A stretch of DNA of 64,000 nucleotides from Nipponacmea schrenckii (lineage: Eukaryota > Mollusca > Gastropoda > Lottiidae). Under the pieces are notes generated by a model that saw only the letters and a program-made list of their open reading frames with translations, ran no database searches and was not told where the DNA came from. Numbering within the stretch: position 1 is the stretch's first letter; each line of letters starts with the position of its first letter. Where the stretch lies: contig JAUJPP010000005.1 in NCBI GenBank assembly GCA_030562195.1, forward strand, positions 29,127,106 through 29,191,105, read 5' to 3'. A program made the position numbers and the translations under genes. This document shows, one piece after another, positions 13,278 through 25,608 of the stretch.

Positions 13278-16200
13278 GAAGAAAACTTGTAGTAAAATTC
13301 TTAAAAATAGGGAATTTTAAAACTTTTTGATGACATAATATACAATAATTACATCATCAGATTGATGACTACTTCACACTTTTTGATGACATGGACACAA
13401 TGCACCAATACTGATGATGTAATGCATTATGTGATGACATACTCCACATTGATTGAATTGTACTTTGATTTACTTGTTCACTTTCAAAAGGCGTGAAACG
13501 AGATTATTTGTGGAGGTAATTCTATTTACCTGTTCACTGTACTTGACAGGTAGTAAGAATCCCACTCACCAGTAGATTGGTCTTTAATGATGTAACTATT
13601 TAATTGATTATGTCAGTGAATTTCAAATGATAATTAGTTGTGTTATAGAACCTTGGAAAAGGATGCTTGGGGTACTTTTTAGTGATAAGCACTAATTTTT
13701 ATCGTACTCATAAGCCAAGAAAACACGAATTCAGTCAAATGGATGTCCTGGATTACTCAAATTAGAAATACATAAAACACCTAAAAGTAAGAGTCTACAC
13801 CAAGATGCATGGATCTATCAAAGTAATGAAAATAGCAAAAAGAATTATTTTAACAGGGAAGCACAAAGGCCAAAAGTTAAATTTTAGTTAAAACTAAATT
13901 TCTCCAAATCTTAAAATGTCCAAACATAGATCATATATGTGAGAACTATTTGACATTTGAAGAGGTGTTGTTTTATTGTTCAGTTCTCAAATATTTGACA
14001 TTTTCTTTGATTCCTTTTGAGTAAAAAAATAGCGACTGGAAGTCAACAATAAGTTGATGGGAAACCTTTTATGTATATTTTGACATTTTCAATAAAAACC
14101 CAAGTATCTAATCTTAAAGTATCAAATATAATATCTCGACCCTTTTAAATACAAAAACATTTTTTTTCTTTTAAGTTCGAATCATCAAACTTTAAAGAAA
14201 CATGTTAAAAAAAAACTAAATATTTGTTTATAAATTGAAAGTAACTTTTATAATTCATTTCTTGCACCTTGTTATTAGATTGAGGTTGAACCAAATTTTT
14301 AATTTATCTTTCTAAATATGTTTTTGAAATAGTTTCAGGTATACATACTAAAATATACATTCATTGAAGCTTCAATCATTTTTGAAAGTAAAGCCAATGT
14401 TTGCTTCACACACATATGTTTTTTACTGTTCCAAATATAAAAGTGTAGTCAGAAGAAAGATAGCAAGTAGCTATTGAAATTACAACTTTTGAAGTTGTGT
14501 TTTTATTTTCTACCTCTTTTCTTGACATTAGAATTGTCCACTTGAGAACATGAGGTCTTTACTAACAATACTAAGCCTTAGTGTGATTATTTTATTCTTT
14601 ATATGAAGATGTTCTTCTTTATCGTATGTTTACTTGTGGCTTTAGGTAAAAGACTTTGAAATAGGAACAAGACACTAGCAGTATGAATCGAAGTTTATTG
14701 TAGGATCGTAGGATCACTTTAAAATGACGTTAGTAATCTCAGTCTCAATAACAACGATTGGCCTCTCTTTTACTTTGATTTGTGATTAAAGACGAGAGAT
14801 TCACGCCTGGGGTTTACTATTCTTTCTAAAGGTTGCTATTCTAATGTTTTTATGAGGCTTTCTCACTGTTTACCACAGCTCTCAATTTCTTGGTATTGAA
14901 AGTGCCTAGGGGCTGATGCAATTGTAAAAAATGATCAAACATGATCCTTCACTGTCTGTAGGCTATTAGTTCCTCATTTCAACTGTTTTTTCAACCTTTT
15001 GATATTTAATGGTATTGGGTTCAGGTTTTGATAGAGAATGATATGATCAAGGTTAGAATTTGGTGAAATCAAACTATAAAATCTACTGGTCATAAAATCA
15101 TGAGGAAAATGTCCTTAATGTCAAACAATGGTTGATAGGATATGGAATTTGATGTCTTATCATAGCCAAAATAATTCCTTACCTTTCACTTGTAAACATT
15201 TGTACTGTTCACTGTTTTATTAAAATTTCTGTTTTGTCCAGAGGGACATGTTTGAAATAACTGAACATGATTTAATTTAGCTACATGTATGTTATCTTAT
15301 ACTAGGACCCAAGGTTATATACATATTTTAGTGTAAATGAACTTTTTGATCACAATAACATTAAAAAGGTAAAGAGGACAATTCTATCAGCAGTCAACTA
15401 ACAATAGTATAACACTGCATGCAAACAGTTTTTTAAGCATGTTCATCATACCTTTGACAATTTATTGTTCTAATCTTGGTGTACATAAGTCTGACCTTAA
15501 ATAAGTTAATCTATCAGTAAACTATATTCTATAGTCATAAGAGTATGGATATGACTAATTAAATACAGAAAGATCAATGCTAAGGGGTTTCTTATATAAA
15601 AAATACATCTAATTAAATCTTTATCCAGAATTGTGTTGAGGCTATGGTTTGTCTCTGTGTGAAAGTTGCTATAAAAAAGTTCTCACAATTGATGATATGA
15701 GATATATATTTTGATATAATAATCTATATATTAGTTTATGAAATTAGTTGAAACCAAGTAGATACTGCTGAATAAAACTCTAATTGTTAACTCTTAATAT
15801 ACCAGACAATTTAATTGTTAACCCTATGAATACCAGGCAATTATGGATGAGAAAATCTGACAAAAACTTGAGTAAAAAGACATAAAAACATCATATCTGT
15901 AATCTTAGTTTGTAGCCACTTATACGAGCATTTCTTTAAATTACCCATATACATGACTGGCTTTTCTCAATAGAGATTTTTCGCTCGTTAGATTTGGGGA
16001 GGTTTTCACCAATGACCATGATTATTTGGTGAATTATTTTCTGATGTACTTCAATGATTTTTAGAAGAAATCTTGAATTAGTTTAAGACTAGACAGGTCT
16101 CACACCTTTTTGTTACTATTTCAATAAAATATTTTATTACATTGTATGGTGAAGTGGAAATCGTTTTGAAGATATTTCTAATTAGAAAAATGTCCACGTG

Positions 16201-19200
16201 CTTGTTTTGTGTCCAGAAATTTTGAAGTATGTGGGAAACACCTAAATTTTTTTTTATTTTTGACTGGGATATTAACAGATCTGTCATTGCCAGACATTTT
16301 TCCATTTCATAATGTCATGAAAAATAGTATTGTTATCAGATTTTTAAAAATGTCATATACTGGTCAATTTTCATTGAAATTGTCAAGTCTGAAATGTTAT
16401 TATTTTGAATATTGACATAATAAAGACCCAACTGCTTAGTGTCAGCTATTTCTGAAATCCATCCTCATTATAGTAGTAATTATGACCAATATGATCTTTG
16501 TGTCAATCTATTATTATATACTAACAGACAACTGACATTGTTTGCCGACAATGTCACAAAATTACTCAAATGTCAAGGAGAGAAATTATCCCAGTAACTT
16601 GTCGTCATAATGTCGAGCCATGATAGAAATAATAACTTTAGTGATAAGTCAAGCTTGATGTACTGTAGTTATCCAGATCGAACTAGACTTTTGTTTATGG
16701 TGTAAAACATGGTTATGGTTCATATTTAACAAACTGATTCTTGTCCAATGAAAAATTATTGATCAGTTGTGATTGTATGTGATTTTACTAGAGTCATTCA
16801 AAGGAAATACATAATTGGCAGAACTCTTAAACTAATGTTTTTACTGAATGATGAAATGACTGAATTTGAAACAATACTTTGCCTGTAGATTCAGCATTCC
16901 TCTTTCTAATAGTTTGACATTTTCATCGTGTAAACATGACTATTATGTAAGAAAATGAGAAAGAAAATCCAACACACAGAAAACAGTAACTCCATTGTTA
17001 CTTCTAAATCAGTTTACCTCAACAGACACCATGCTTTGGATACATGGATAAAATGACACAAATTAACCACCTATCTTATTTTTTTATGAAATCAACTGAG
17101 AGACATATGATTTGAAAAAAAATGAAATAAAGAGAAAGTTGGAATGTTAAATTACAAGGTCTATTTCCAGCTATATTCCCTAGTCTTCTTGCCAAATCCA
17201 AGACAAAACCAAGGCTGTTTTCTCGAAAATTTCAAGGACTATCTGGCAATGCATTATTTTTATTTTTACTCAAGGATTTAAACATGTCTGCATTATTTCT
17301 TTACTAGAAAATTCACCTGTTTGATTATATATGTGTAATTATTATTTTTTCTTGTGAAATTCAAAACCTTCTGTGACAGTTTTCTCCCTTCTATTCCTGA
17401 GAACACATGAATGGAGCAATCTGTGTGTAACAATGTGGATGATTTATAGAGAGGTACTGACTGCTCTGTTGATAACAAGTAACTACTTTCACATGGTAAA
17501 GGTGTGCACTGTTTCTACATCAAAGACCTCAGATCTCTTTGATGTGTATAATGGTACCATTATCTTATCAATACTTGCTACTATTTCACCTCCATATCTT
17601 CAATAATACTGCTTACACCACCTACATCGCATAGACAACTTGTTATATTGAACAAAATACAGTGTATTAGTAGAATTTTGTTGAAAACTTTGTTTTTATT
17701 TTGTAACAGAACTTAAATAGATTTTAAAGGGTTTTCTTGCTCTATAATGTGTATCTTGAACACTTTTTTTGGCCATTTACCATTCTTATTTCTATATATG
17801 AAATTGCTCTTATACTTCCAAAACTACAACTGTATATGTGAGTTCGAGCAGCCATTTGGATACAGACCACAGAAAATCCTGCAGATTTGAAATTTGAAAT
17901 CTTGTTAAAAAATATTTATGAAAGAAGAAACCTTGAAAATGTGTAAGCTACACTAGCTGTATTATTATCTTTCTGTGTAATTTGCTATGACACTTCATTT
18001 TCAACTTTTGTTGATTTTATCATTAGAGCCTAATGTGTTTCAGGTGATAATAATAGGTATATAAATCTACTATTATACACAATTGTGTAATATTTAAAAG
18101 CTCTTTGCAGACAAGAAGCTTTCTGTAAGTTACCGTACACATCATTAAGGTAGGCCTACAAAATTAAAATAGCTCAAGTAGTCAGGATTTAGAGTCTTAT
18201 AATGTCTACTACCTCACTAGTATTCACAAATACCAAATATTCTGTAAAGTGCAAATTTCTTAACCTGAAGTTAAAAGATATTTTGCTGTCCTGGTGATTA
18301 TTCAGTCGATATTCTTTTGCACATAATTATGATGTTCATGTTAAGAAATATGCCATTTTATTCAAAACCTGCAATCTCTACACATTAATGGAAGATTGAC
18401 TTAATGTCTGATCAAGAAGCCTTTTCCCCCCATATCAAACTTTTTTTTATAACAAAAATATTTTTACATAGACTGATTTGTTGACACATTGACAATCATT
18501 TTCCTCCTTTCTTTGGTTTCTGAACTACTTTTGGAGCTTCAGAGACAAATTTGATCAGAAATACATATGTAGGGTCTCGCTGTGAATTGACTTGTCCATG
18601 ATTAGCTTGTGGCAGCTAAAGCTTGATATGAAGAATGTATGTATAGTGCACAAAATTGACCATACCTAAAATTATTATGAATGGCTTGATGAAGAAAGAA
18701 AATGCTTGAACAAATATTTGGAACAATTCTACAACAGTTCCAGGTTATCTATAAAGTCAATCAATTGAGTCACTTCAATATCAATTAGTGTTGAATTTGT
18801 GATGAAAGGAAGAAGGTTTTATGTTAATCCCTATAATGAAGAATATATTGGATTGTAGAGATGAATAATGATAAATACTACAGATATATGTTAAAACTTT
18901 ACTCCAGTATTCCACACTGATCACCAGATAAACAACCTGTTTTAATCATCATTTGATGGAATTTTTCAATCTCAGTATTTCCAGATTAGTAAACTGAAAT
19001 AATGTTTGTCAAAAGAGAGAAATCTATATATAAATGGCAGTGCAAGTAATAGCTCATTAACCTAAAGTTTGTTCCATAGCTTCTTCAACTCTGTATCAAA
19101 ACCAGCATTAGTATAGTTCTAGGCAACAGAACAATGTTAATTTTGTTAATTTAATCTCTTATAGCCCAGCTCTTACCACATTGAAGTGCACTTGTTCATC

Positions 19201-20189
19201 ATAATTTTGTCCAAGCTTATCTATAGAGGCATCTGTGAAATTTGAGTCATCACTGGTTAGAGATAAGCCACCAGTATGTTATTAGTCATTAAAACACATT
19301 GTTTGATGACATTATATTCTGGATAAATTAATTGAGTAATTGCTTGTGCGTATCTTAATTAGTTTAGGCCTATGCCTACCATTTTTTTTTTACTTCTTAT
19401 GCATGAAGTTATGGTAAGGTACAATTTATTCCCTTCTGATATTATAGGTTTATCATTTTGTTTATTGATGAATTAGGCTCAGCTGCAAATTGATTTGTAA
19501 CAATATAATAAAAAAATAATTTGGTTTAGTGGTATCAGAACAAAACATAGATGATTAGTGAAACATTTTTAACACCATATTGATAATTATAGACTTTTTT
19601 TTCTGCACCATTAATCTTTACTAGACTTGATACCATATTTCAATAGGTATTGTATCCACAGACATTATCTTCTACTACTGTTTCTCACCTGATAACACAA
19701 CATTTAATGACTGCACGCTTAAACTATTCCTGAACAAAAAAAAACATAGCAATTAGTAATAATACATTATCACCATGTCACTGAACATTAATAATCAAAT
19801 AAAGAACTTAAATTCATGACACAAAATGCTTCTTTTCTAAAAATTTGATAGATATTGTTAACCATAGACATAGAAGACATGACTTTTAAATATTTCTTTT
19901 ATTAGAGAGTGGTATAAAACAAGGGAGATAATTAATGAAGAAATTATGAACACTGTTTTTGAAACGTGTCAGGTGTTTTGGTATTAAATTAGAGTTTTTA
20001 TAGAGGTTTATTTAAGCGAGTCAAGATGATTATCTAGTGTTTTATCAAGTAGGAAAATATCATCCACCACACTGTGTCTTAATAACAAGGCAATTATCTG
20101 CCCGTTGATAAATAATTTAGATAGGAGTTATCAATATTTTAATTGTGTTGCGTGTGTACAGGTCTTGATAATCAAATATTCTTCAAGTC
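13278..20189. other. Long AT-rich non-coding stretch
   Basis: No supportable gene. Overlapping opposite-strand frames at 16078-16415 and 17293-17606 are short and unlike known proteins. An imperfect tandem pair of 31 bases lies at 15781-15811 and 15812-15842. Otherwise the sequence is unstructured and AT-rich. Confidence 0.5.
15781..15842. repeat. 31-bp tandem duplication (two diverged units)
   Basis: Two adjacent 31-base units both begin TAATTGTTAAC and end ACCAGRCAATT, with several internal differences. This is an old local tandem duplication. Confidence 0.7.
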
Positions 20190-20749
20190 ATTCAGACCAC
20201 ATGGCAGATGCACTCTTATTTATTTTGTAGGACTTTGATTTGGATTGATTTGTCCGTTAGAAATCAGGAATCAAGATGGTTGGAGCGTATTGTTTGTGCG
20301 CATCCCACTGCGCATGTGTGTCTCGAGAAACTACATACGGAGTTACGTCCCATACTCACGTCTTTACCTACATTCCGTGTCATGGCGACCTCCATGGCCA
20401 AAAGCATTATTTTCTCGAAAAAAGGGTAATTTTGCGAAGTGATCACACTTTGAGAAATAAACAAAAGCTTCATCGGTCAGGACATGTAAAGTAGAAAGCC
20501 AGTCTAATGTGTCTTCGACAAATCTTCCTCTCACGACCCTACAAACAGAATGACGACACCAGACAAAGTCATGGGTAGCAACATTCTTCCTGGGTAACAA
20601 CTTACTTTGAAAACAAACATTCTCTGACACCTAGTTTCCGTGAACCCGATTCTTCGGTTGGTGTTGAGAGCGGGGAAAAACTAGTCATTGAAAAACTATG
20701 TGAATATATTATGAATAAAAAGTAATGAACTGAAAGAGTTATCTCCCTT
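19921..20749. other. CpG-rich island; possible element or promoter/first exon
   Basis: Within about 20245-20660, CpG dinucleotides are frequent, unlike the CpG-poor surroundings. Two TGCGCA motifs, resembling NRF1 half-sites, lie at about 20297-20315. ATG at 20382 opens a short frame that meets a GG|GTAATT donor after 20425 (phase 2), so a promoter with a first exon is possible. Alternatively, AAGGGAGATAA at 19921 and its reverse complement at 20739-20749 could be ends of a mobile element, since this motif is common in molluscan repeats. Several overlapping frames on both strands here show that GC content alone opens frames. Neither reading is proven. Confidence 0.35.
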
Positions 20750-22226
20750 TAGCTCATTATCTTGTTGGACCCCACCCTTCTTCAGGCCCGATTTTTCAGA
20801 GAATGAGTTCGGTGACCCCCTAATTTTTTGGGCTTACATGATTTCTTATATAATTGAGTACATAAAGTTAAAAAAAATTACAGATTTTAATTTACGATAA
20901 GCAAGTTATAGGTCTTTGTGTGTCTCTGGAAGCTCAATTACTAACCGGCCCTGCCAAACGTTTTTCGTCTGAAAATTTGTATTTAAGCATATTGCTGATA
21001 CCAAAGTATTACTGAAATGTCTGGAATCACATTATGTTGTTTTTTTGCAAAAATCAATGTTATAGAAGTGTAAAAACACTGTGAATTGAGAGTCAGAAGT
21101 AGGTCAAGTATTGTGCCCCACCCCTACAGAAATAACGCCCTCTATCTCAAAAAATAAGTCGGTGACCTATGCTCAATTTTGCATTTTCTCAATACTGATA
21201 CTTTAAGCTACCACCATGCAAAAAATTAGAAACTTTTGATTTAATTAGGTTATCCCCTCCAACCTCCTTAAGGTGATCACTATTTTATTGGTAAAAGTCA
21301 TTCTATATGAAGTCATCTTGATCAATTTCACAGGCTTTCTCTCCACTATAACTATTAAGATATGACAAAAGCATTTAATGGAGACATTTTTGTGATTACT
21401 AAAAAATCTAGGATATGGGATGATTAAAATTAAAATTTTGTAATTTCTCTTTTTGGAAAATGATTGCATAGTAGATCCATAAATTCTACTTCATTATACT
21501 TAAACCACTCCAGCCCTATTATGATCTCAATCAGTAAGGTTTGAATAACTGTCCCTTGCAGCTGTATAATAAAATGAGCTGATGTAATATATTGTTTGTG
21601 TAATAAATTTATCAATATTAAAACAATAAAGAGATTTGTAGTAGGGTGTATGATATTTATATGTGTAATAAAGTGTATTCAGGTGCTCTTGTCCATTAAT
21701 TTCCCATCAAACCTTGCAAAAACCAGATTGCTTTGTTCCATCATTCTCTTTGATCTTTTTTGTATTTATCCATGTTTGTAACATAACCTATTAAAAAAAT
21801 TAATGAAACAAAACTTAAATCCTGTTGATATAAAGAACTAGTTTGATAAGAGAACAGCAATCATAATTAATATCTGCATTATCAACATTGCAAACCTCTG
21901 CTTTTAAAAGAGAATCTATTTCAACCTATGCACATGCATTTGATGTTTAGATGAGAACAGTATTGGGTGTTATAGAAGATACTCTCCTATGGAAGCACTG
22001 GCCAAGGTCACAAGAAGAGAACATACATTTTCCTTCACATTTCTGTTATTACATAAAGTAATGATTCTGAAGATTAGATTAAAAATACAATTAAAGATAA
22101 CAATGAAATCTTAAATGACTAAAATATAATAAAACTTGCAAATAATATATACATATAACTAACATGATTCAATTGTTTGAGGGAGTTAATGAAATAGGGT
22201 CCAATTTGCCATGGACTAGTAAATTA
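20750..22226. other. Non-coding stretch between the CpG island and the Penelope element
   Basis: The first part (about 20760-21180) is moderately GC-enriched, with near-repeated phrases such as GTTCGGTGACC and AGTCGGTGACC, and may be old repeat DNA. The rest is AT-rich. The 3' boundary of the Penelope element was not found here. Frames at 21245-21781 have no protein-like features. Confidence 0.4.
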
Positions 22227-24205
22227 CTAAGATTTTTTATTTCTCTTAAAAGCAGTAACCAAACGTTTAGTGTAAATATTAGGAAATTGATGTTGGAGTT
22301 CTTTATGATATTGTTTGACAATCAAAGAGGCATTTTTCGCTGTAGTATTATAGGTTGCAACAAATGGTATGATTTTGTTGTCATGTTGGATGTTAAGTCC
22401 ATTTGGTATCACAGTTTGTAACTGATCAATCCAGAAACTCTCTCTCTGCAATCGTGTGGTTTTAGGTTTAACTGTAGGTAAAAAGGGAACTTGTTCGATA
22501 GGCATAACCAGAAGATCTTCAATGGAATGATTGGGTTGGTTGAAATGATTCGCAATTGGTCTATCTTTCTTATGGAGTATATCAAAACGGTGGCCGCTAA
22601 ATCGAGTACGCAACGCATTTTGGGTTTCACCAACATATTGAACATCGCATTTTTTGCAAGAAATTAGGTAGATTATATTTTTATTTTTACATGAAAGTAT
22701 GTCATTCATCTGAAATATTTTTCCGTTTTTCTTATTCTTGAAATAATGTGAACTATGTACATATTCGCAGTTACGACACCTAGAACCTCTACAAGGTATG
22801 GAGCCAAAACCATTGGGCGGGGGAGGGGGTCATTTTTCTTTTGAATCTCCAAAATAGTGTCGTTTTTAATTTTGCGCAAAAAGTTTTTGAATATCCCCTT
22901 TCTCGCAATTTGCTAAAAACTAGTTTGCACGCCGAATCAAAATCTGTCTTTCTCGTGCAAATTCTGTTAAATCTCAGAATTTGCAATTTAATTACGACAG
23001 AAAACGTGTGCTTCGGATGAAACGAAGTTTTGAACAAAAGTTGGTGTGTGTTGATTTCTTTGAAATACACCTTGATATCTAATTTTTTAGTTTGATTGAT
23101 ATTAGGTCCTTTGAATACTGTTGTATCCAAAAAATTCATACTGTTTTCGGAAATGTTTGCAGTTAACTTCACAGAAGGATGGTGATTATTTAAAATTTCA
23201 AAATATTCCCAAAAGTTTGCCAAAGATTCTGTCCAATTTATGAAAATATCGTCTAAAAACCTTCCATAGAAGAAAGGTTGAAACAGGGATATTAATGATA
23301 TTTCGCGTTCCCATTGGGCTATAAAAATGTTCGCATAACTCGGTGCGAAGCGTTTACCCATTGCAGTGCCGGAGGTTTGAAGATATATTGGATGTTTACA
23401 AGCCAATGGCAGTAAGAAATGATCAATATATTCGGAAGCTTGGTATGATTCGCTTGCACAGTCAGAAATGATAGGCCTGCCTTTGGGTACTGTTTGCGAC
23501 GCACCATTCAGATTTTGGATTTTTATGAATTTTTGGTAATGTATAAATGTGAAGTTGCCGAACTTCCAGTTTTGCACAAAGATAGTCAAACTGAGAATCG
23601 GATATGAAGGATTTTCTTACTAGAATTTTCAAAATATCATTAATCTTTATCGCTGTATCCATAAAAATAGGCTGGTCCAATTCGCGGTAGTGATTTGAAT
23701 TACTTAGTTGTTTTTCTAATTCAAAAATATAGTCAACGCTGTTTTGAATGACACAGCAATTGCCCTTGTCACTTTTTCGAATAATTATTGTCTGATCATT
23801 TTTTAGAATATTTAAAACAGAACGCTCAAAATTGGTAAGGTTATTCTTCTCATTAACCAGTGGTAAACGAGAAACTTCTTCGTATAGATTGTCGCATTTA
23901 CTCAAAATATTATGGTCAATCGCGGTGTCTGGTGGATTCCATCCAGATTTCTCTATAAACCAAGTTCGTTTTCCTCAACCAAGTCTTTCGCGGAAAAAGT
24001 AATTTAATTTAAAAATCCTATTGACGTGTTCAATCGATGGCAAAATTGGTTCACGTTAAAGAGGTTTAGATGAAGGGATGAAAGTCAACCCTTTATCTAA
24101 AACTCTTTCTTCAAGGCTAGAAACGTTACACGAGCTCAGATTCACGATGGTCTGGCCTAGTTTTACAGTGTTTCCCCCCGCATTTAATTTAAATGGGAGA
24201 CCCAT
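22227..24205 (-). pseudogene. Penelope ORF2: reverse transcriptase + GIY-YIG endonuclease (broken)
   Basis: It would copy the element RNA at a nick made by its own endonuclease. The start is ATG at 24205, just before an NLSS...KGLTFIP segment typical of Penelope N-termini. Two in-frame stops follow (24058-24056 TAA and 23977-23975 TGA). The same frame resumes with NPPDTAI and the RT segment RKSDKGNCCV (about 23790). A frameshift between about 23540 and 23485 leads to GRPIISDC, then TSGTAMGKRFAPSYANIF and the catalytic RFLDDIF (about 23260-23240). A second frameshift falls at the G/C homopolymer near 22816-22828. It is followed by a Cys motif (CRGSRCRNC) and the GIY-YIG domain: IIYLISC...YVGETQ, R/H residues, and RESFWI near the end. 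The frame ends at 22227. Only decay products would be made today. Confidence 0.92.
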
Positions 24206-25477
24206 TGTAAATAAATAGCTTTGGCAGTGGGGGCCATCCAGTGGATGTGGCCTGAAAAGACACCAATCATTCCATTGAAACGGGGAATAGTTTTTGCGAC
24301 GATAGAGGGCTTATGGTACAATAAATCATTAAATCTTCTGAGGTTGGTGGCTGCTTGAGGGTGGGAAAGTTGAAGACCTTTGGAGAATGGAATCTGTGTA
24401 ATGAATAAAGCGGCTGCTGGGAACTTGGTTTTGGCTAGCTGAACTATGTCCATCATCTTCTTATGCATGGACTCACCAGAATCTTCTCTGTTGTTTAGAC
24501 CAATATGGAATAATATTTTTTTCGGAACTGTAGATGGGGATATTTTGGAAAGAAGGGAATGAATGTGCTGAATTTGTGCACCAGGATACGACTCAGGCTG
24601 TGTGTCAGGATTAACTAGGGGGATGTTACTAATATTTGACGACGGAAAGTACGTGCTGTTATCGGGGTTTCAGGGTTTGATCTAGGACTTGTGTTCTGGG
24701 GTGTTGACGGTGGAAGTGCAAATCTGTTAAGTGAGGACAGAGGCAAAGGACTCAGAGAGTTAGCGGGCACAACGTGATGGTTCAGTCTTTTATTTGGCGT
24801 TGATGTACTTGGCAATGATTCTGGTGATGGTACTCGTTTTCGTTTAGGTGTATCAATTCGTGCTGTTAACTTGCTGGGCTGCTTGGCTGGTGGTGAAATA
24901 CGAGGGATATCCATATCCTCTACCACACTTCTGAATTTCAAACTATCAATGATTCGCGCATACTGATCTAATGTTTCTTTTTGAAATCGACGATATGACT
25001 TTCTTGCCCAATTGATAGCTTCTGCAGAAAATTTGTTTTAGATTCAGAAATATCTTTTGATTTGATCAAGTGAATTTTGGTGGCCAGCTGTGAATCAAAG
25101 TGATCCTTAAGTGCTATTGCCACATTTGTTTCCCATGATTTATTAACCATCTCGATAGCCGAGGTAATCTGGGGGGTTTTCAGAACTGGTTTTACAAACT
25201 CGTTTAGATCCTTTATTTTATACGAAAACCCATGAGTTGGTGAACCATTGACTTGCTTTGATATTATCCATATCTTCACAAATGGATTGGTGTCATGTTG
25301 TTGTCTATGATGTAACTGTTGGACATTTGGTCGATGATTAGGATGGGGCCTATAATACTGTTGCTGCTGCTGCTGATGATGATGATGATGAAACTGTGCA
25401 GATGTCTCTCAAAATAAAGGGGGCTGACGATGAAAATGTCTTCTTCTTTGAAAGTCCCAATTAGATCGGAATTCCAT
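24184..25477 (-). pseudogene. Penelope ORF1: His/Gln tract and SGNH-hydrolase-like domain (broken)
   Basis: The proposed start is ATG at 25477. Codon 23 is TGA (25411-25409). The same frame continues through five His and six Gln codons, then a lysine-rich segment to about 25000. A frameshift near 24990 leads to a Pro/Ser-rich basic linker containing PKRKRVPSP, a possible nuclear signal. Another frameshift near 24648 enters the C-terminal domain. That domain has FPSSNIS (block I position), ESYPGAQI, FHIGLNN (block III) and HIHW (block V), followed by TAA at 24186-24184. This order matches SGNH/GDSL hydrolases. However, the usual Gly-Asp before Ser and the Asp before the final His-Trp are replaced, so it may bind rather than hydrolyse, or may have decayed. 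The role in the element is unknown. The last 22 bases overlap the start of ORF2 in another frame. Confidence 0.75.
25361..25395. repeat. Coding CTG/ATG trinucleotide tract
   Basis: The plus-strand run of TGC then TGA/TGATGATG triplets is the complement of the Gln (CAG) and His (CAT) codons of Penelope ORF1. It is part of the element rather than a host microsatellite. Confidence 0.8.
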
Positions 25478-25569
25478 ATTAGCACACTTTTAAAGTTTAT
25501 AATATGATATATTTAATAAAATGATAACAACTTACACAAAAACAAAATATGAATATGACTCCTCAATAA

Positions 25570-25608
25570 ATGCGATCTGGATTTCGCTATTGTAGTTTCT
25601 TCAGGCAT
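25570..25608 (-). ncRNA. Hammerhead-ribozyme-like motif (type I layout)
   Basis: Read on the minus strand: stem I 5' arm ATGC (25608-25605), core CTGAAGA (25604-25598), stem II region AACTACAATAGC with only CTA/TAG pairing, core GAAA (25585-25582), tiny stem III ATC/GAT with a two-base loop, TC as the UH cleavage position ending at 25574, then stem I 3' arm GCAT (25573-25570). Stem I pairs exactly. An extra A precedes stem II and the closing pair is not formed, so activity is doubtful. Type I hammerheads with very short stem III have been reported in Penelope-like elements. Its position about 90 bases 5' of ORF1 fits. Confidence 0.6.

Larger units (their letters stand above)
22227..25608 (-). 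mobile_element. Decayed Penelope-like retroelement with SGNH ORF1
   Basis: This is a minus-strand element, read 5' to 3' from high to low coordinates. Its parts are a hammerhead-like motif (25608-25570), ORF1 (25477-24184, His/Gln tract and SGNH-like domain), and ORF2 (24205-22227, reverse transcriptase plus C-terminal GIY-YIG endonuclease). An RT joined to a C-terminal GIY-YIG domain is diagnostic of canonical Penelope-like elements. Both ORFs carry stops and frameshifts, so this copy is inactive. The true ends are unknown: no second terminal copy was seen left of 22227, and no target-site duplication was found. Its CpG and GC content exceeds the surroundings, consistent with a relatively recent insertion. 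Confidence 0.93.

Noticed and set aside
20208..20630. Five overlapping frames on both strands
   Set aside because: All five overlap in a GC-raised patch with few stop codons, and none shows a domain. Only the possible first exon/promoter reading was kept, at low confidence.
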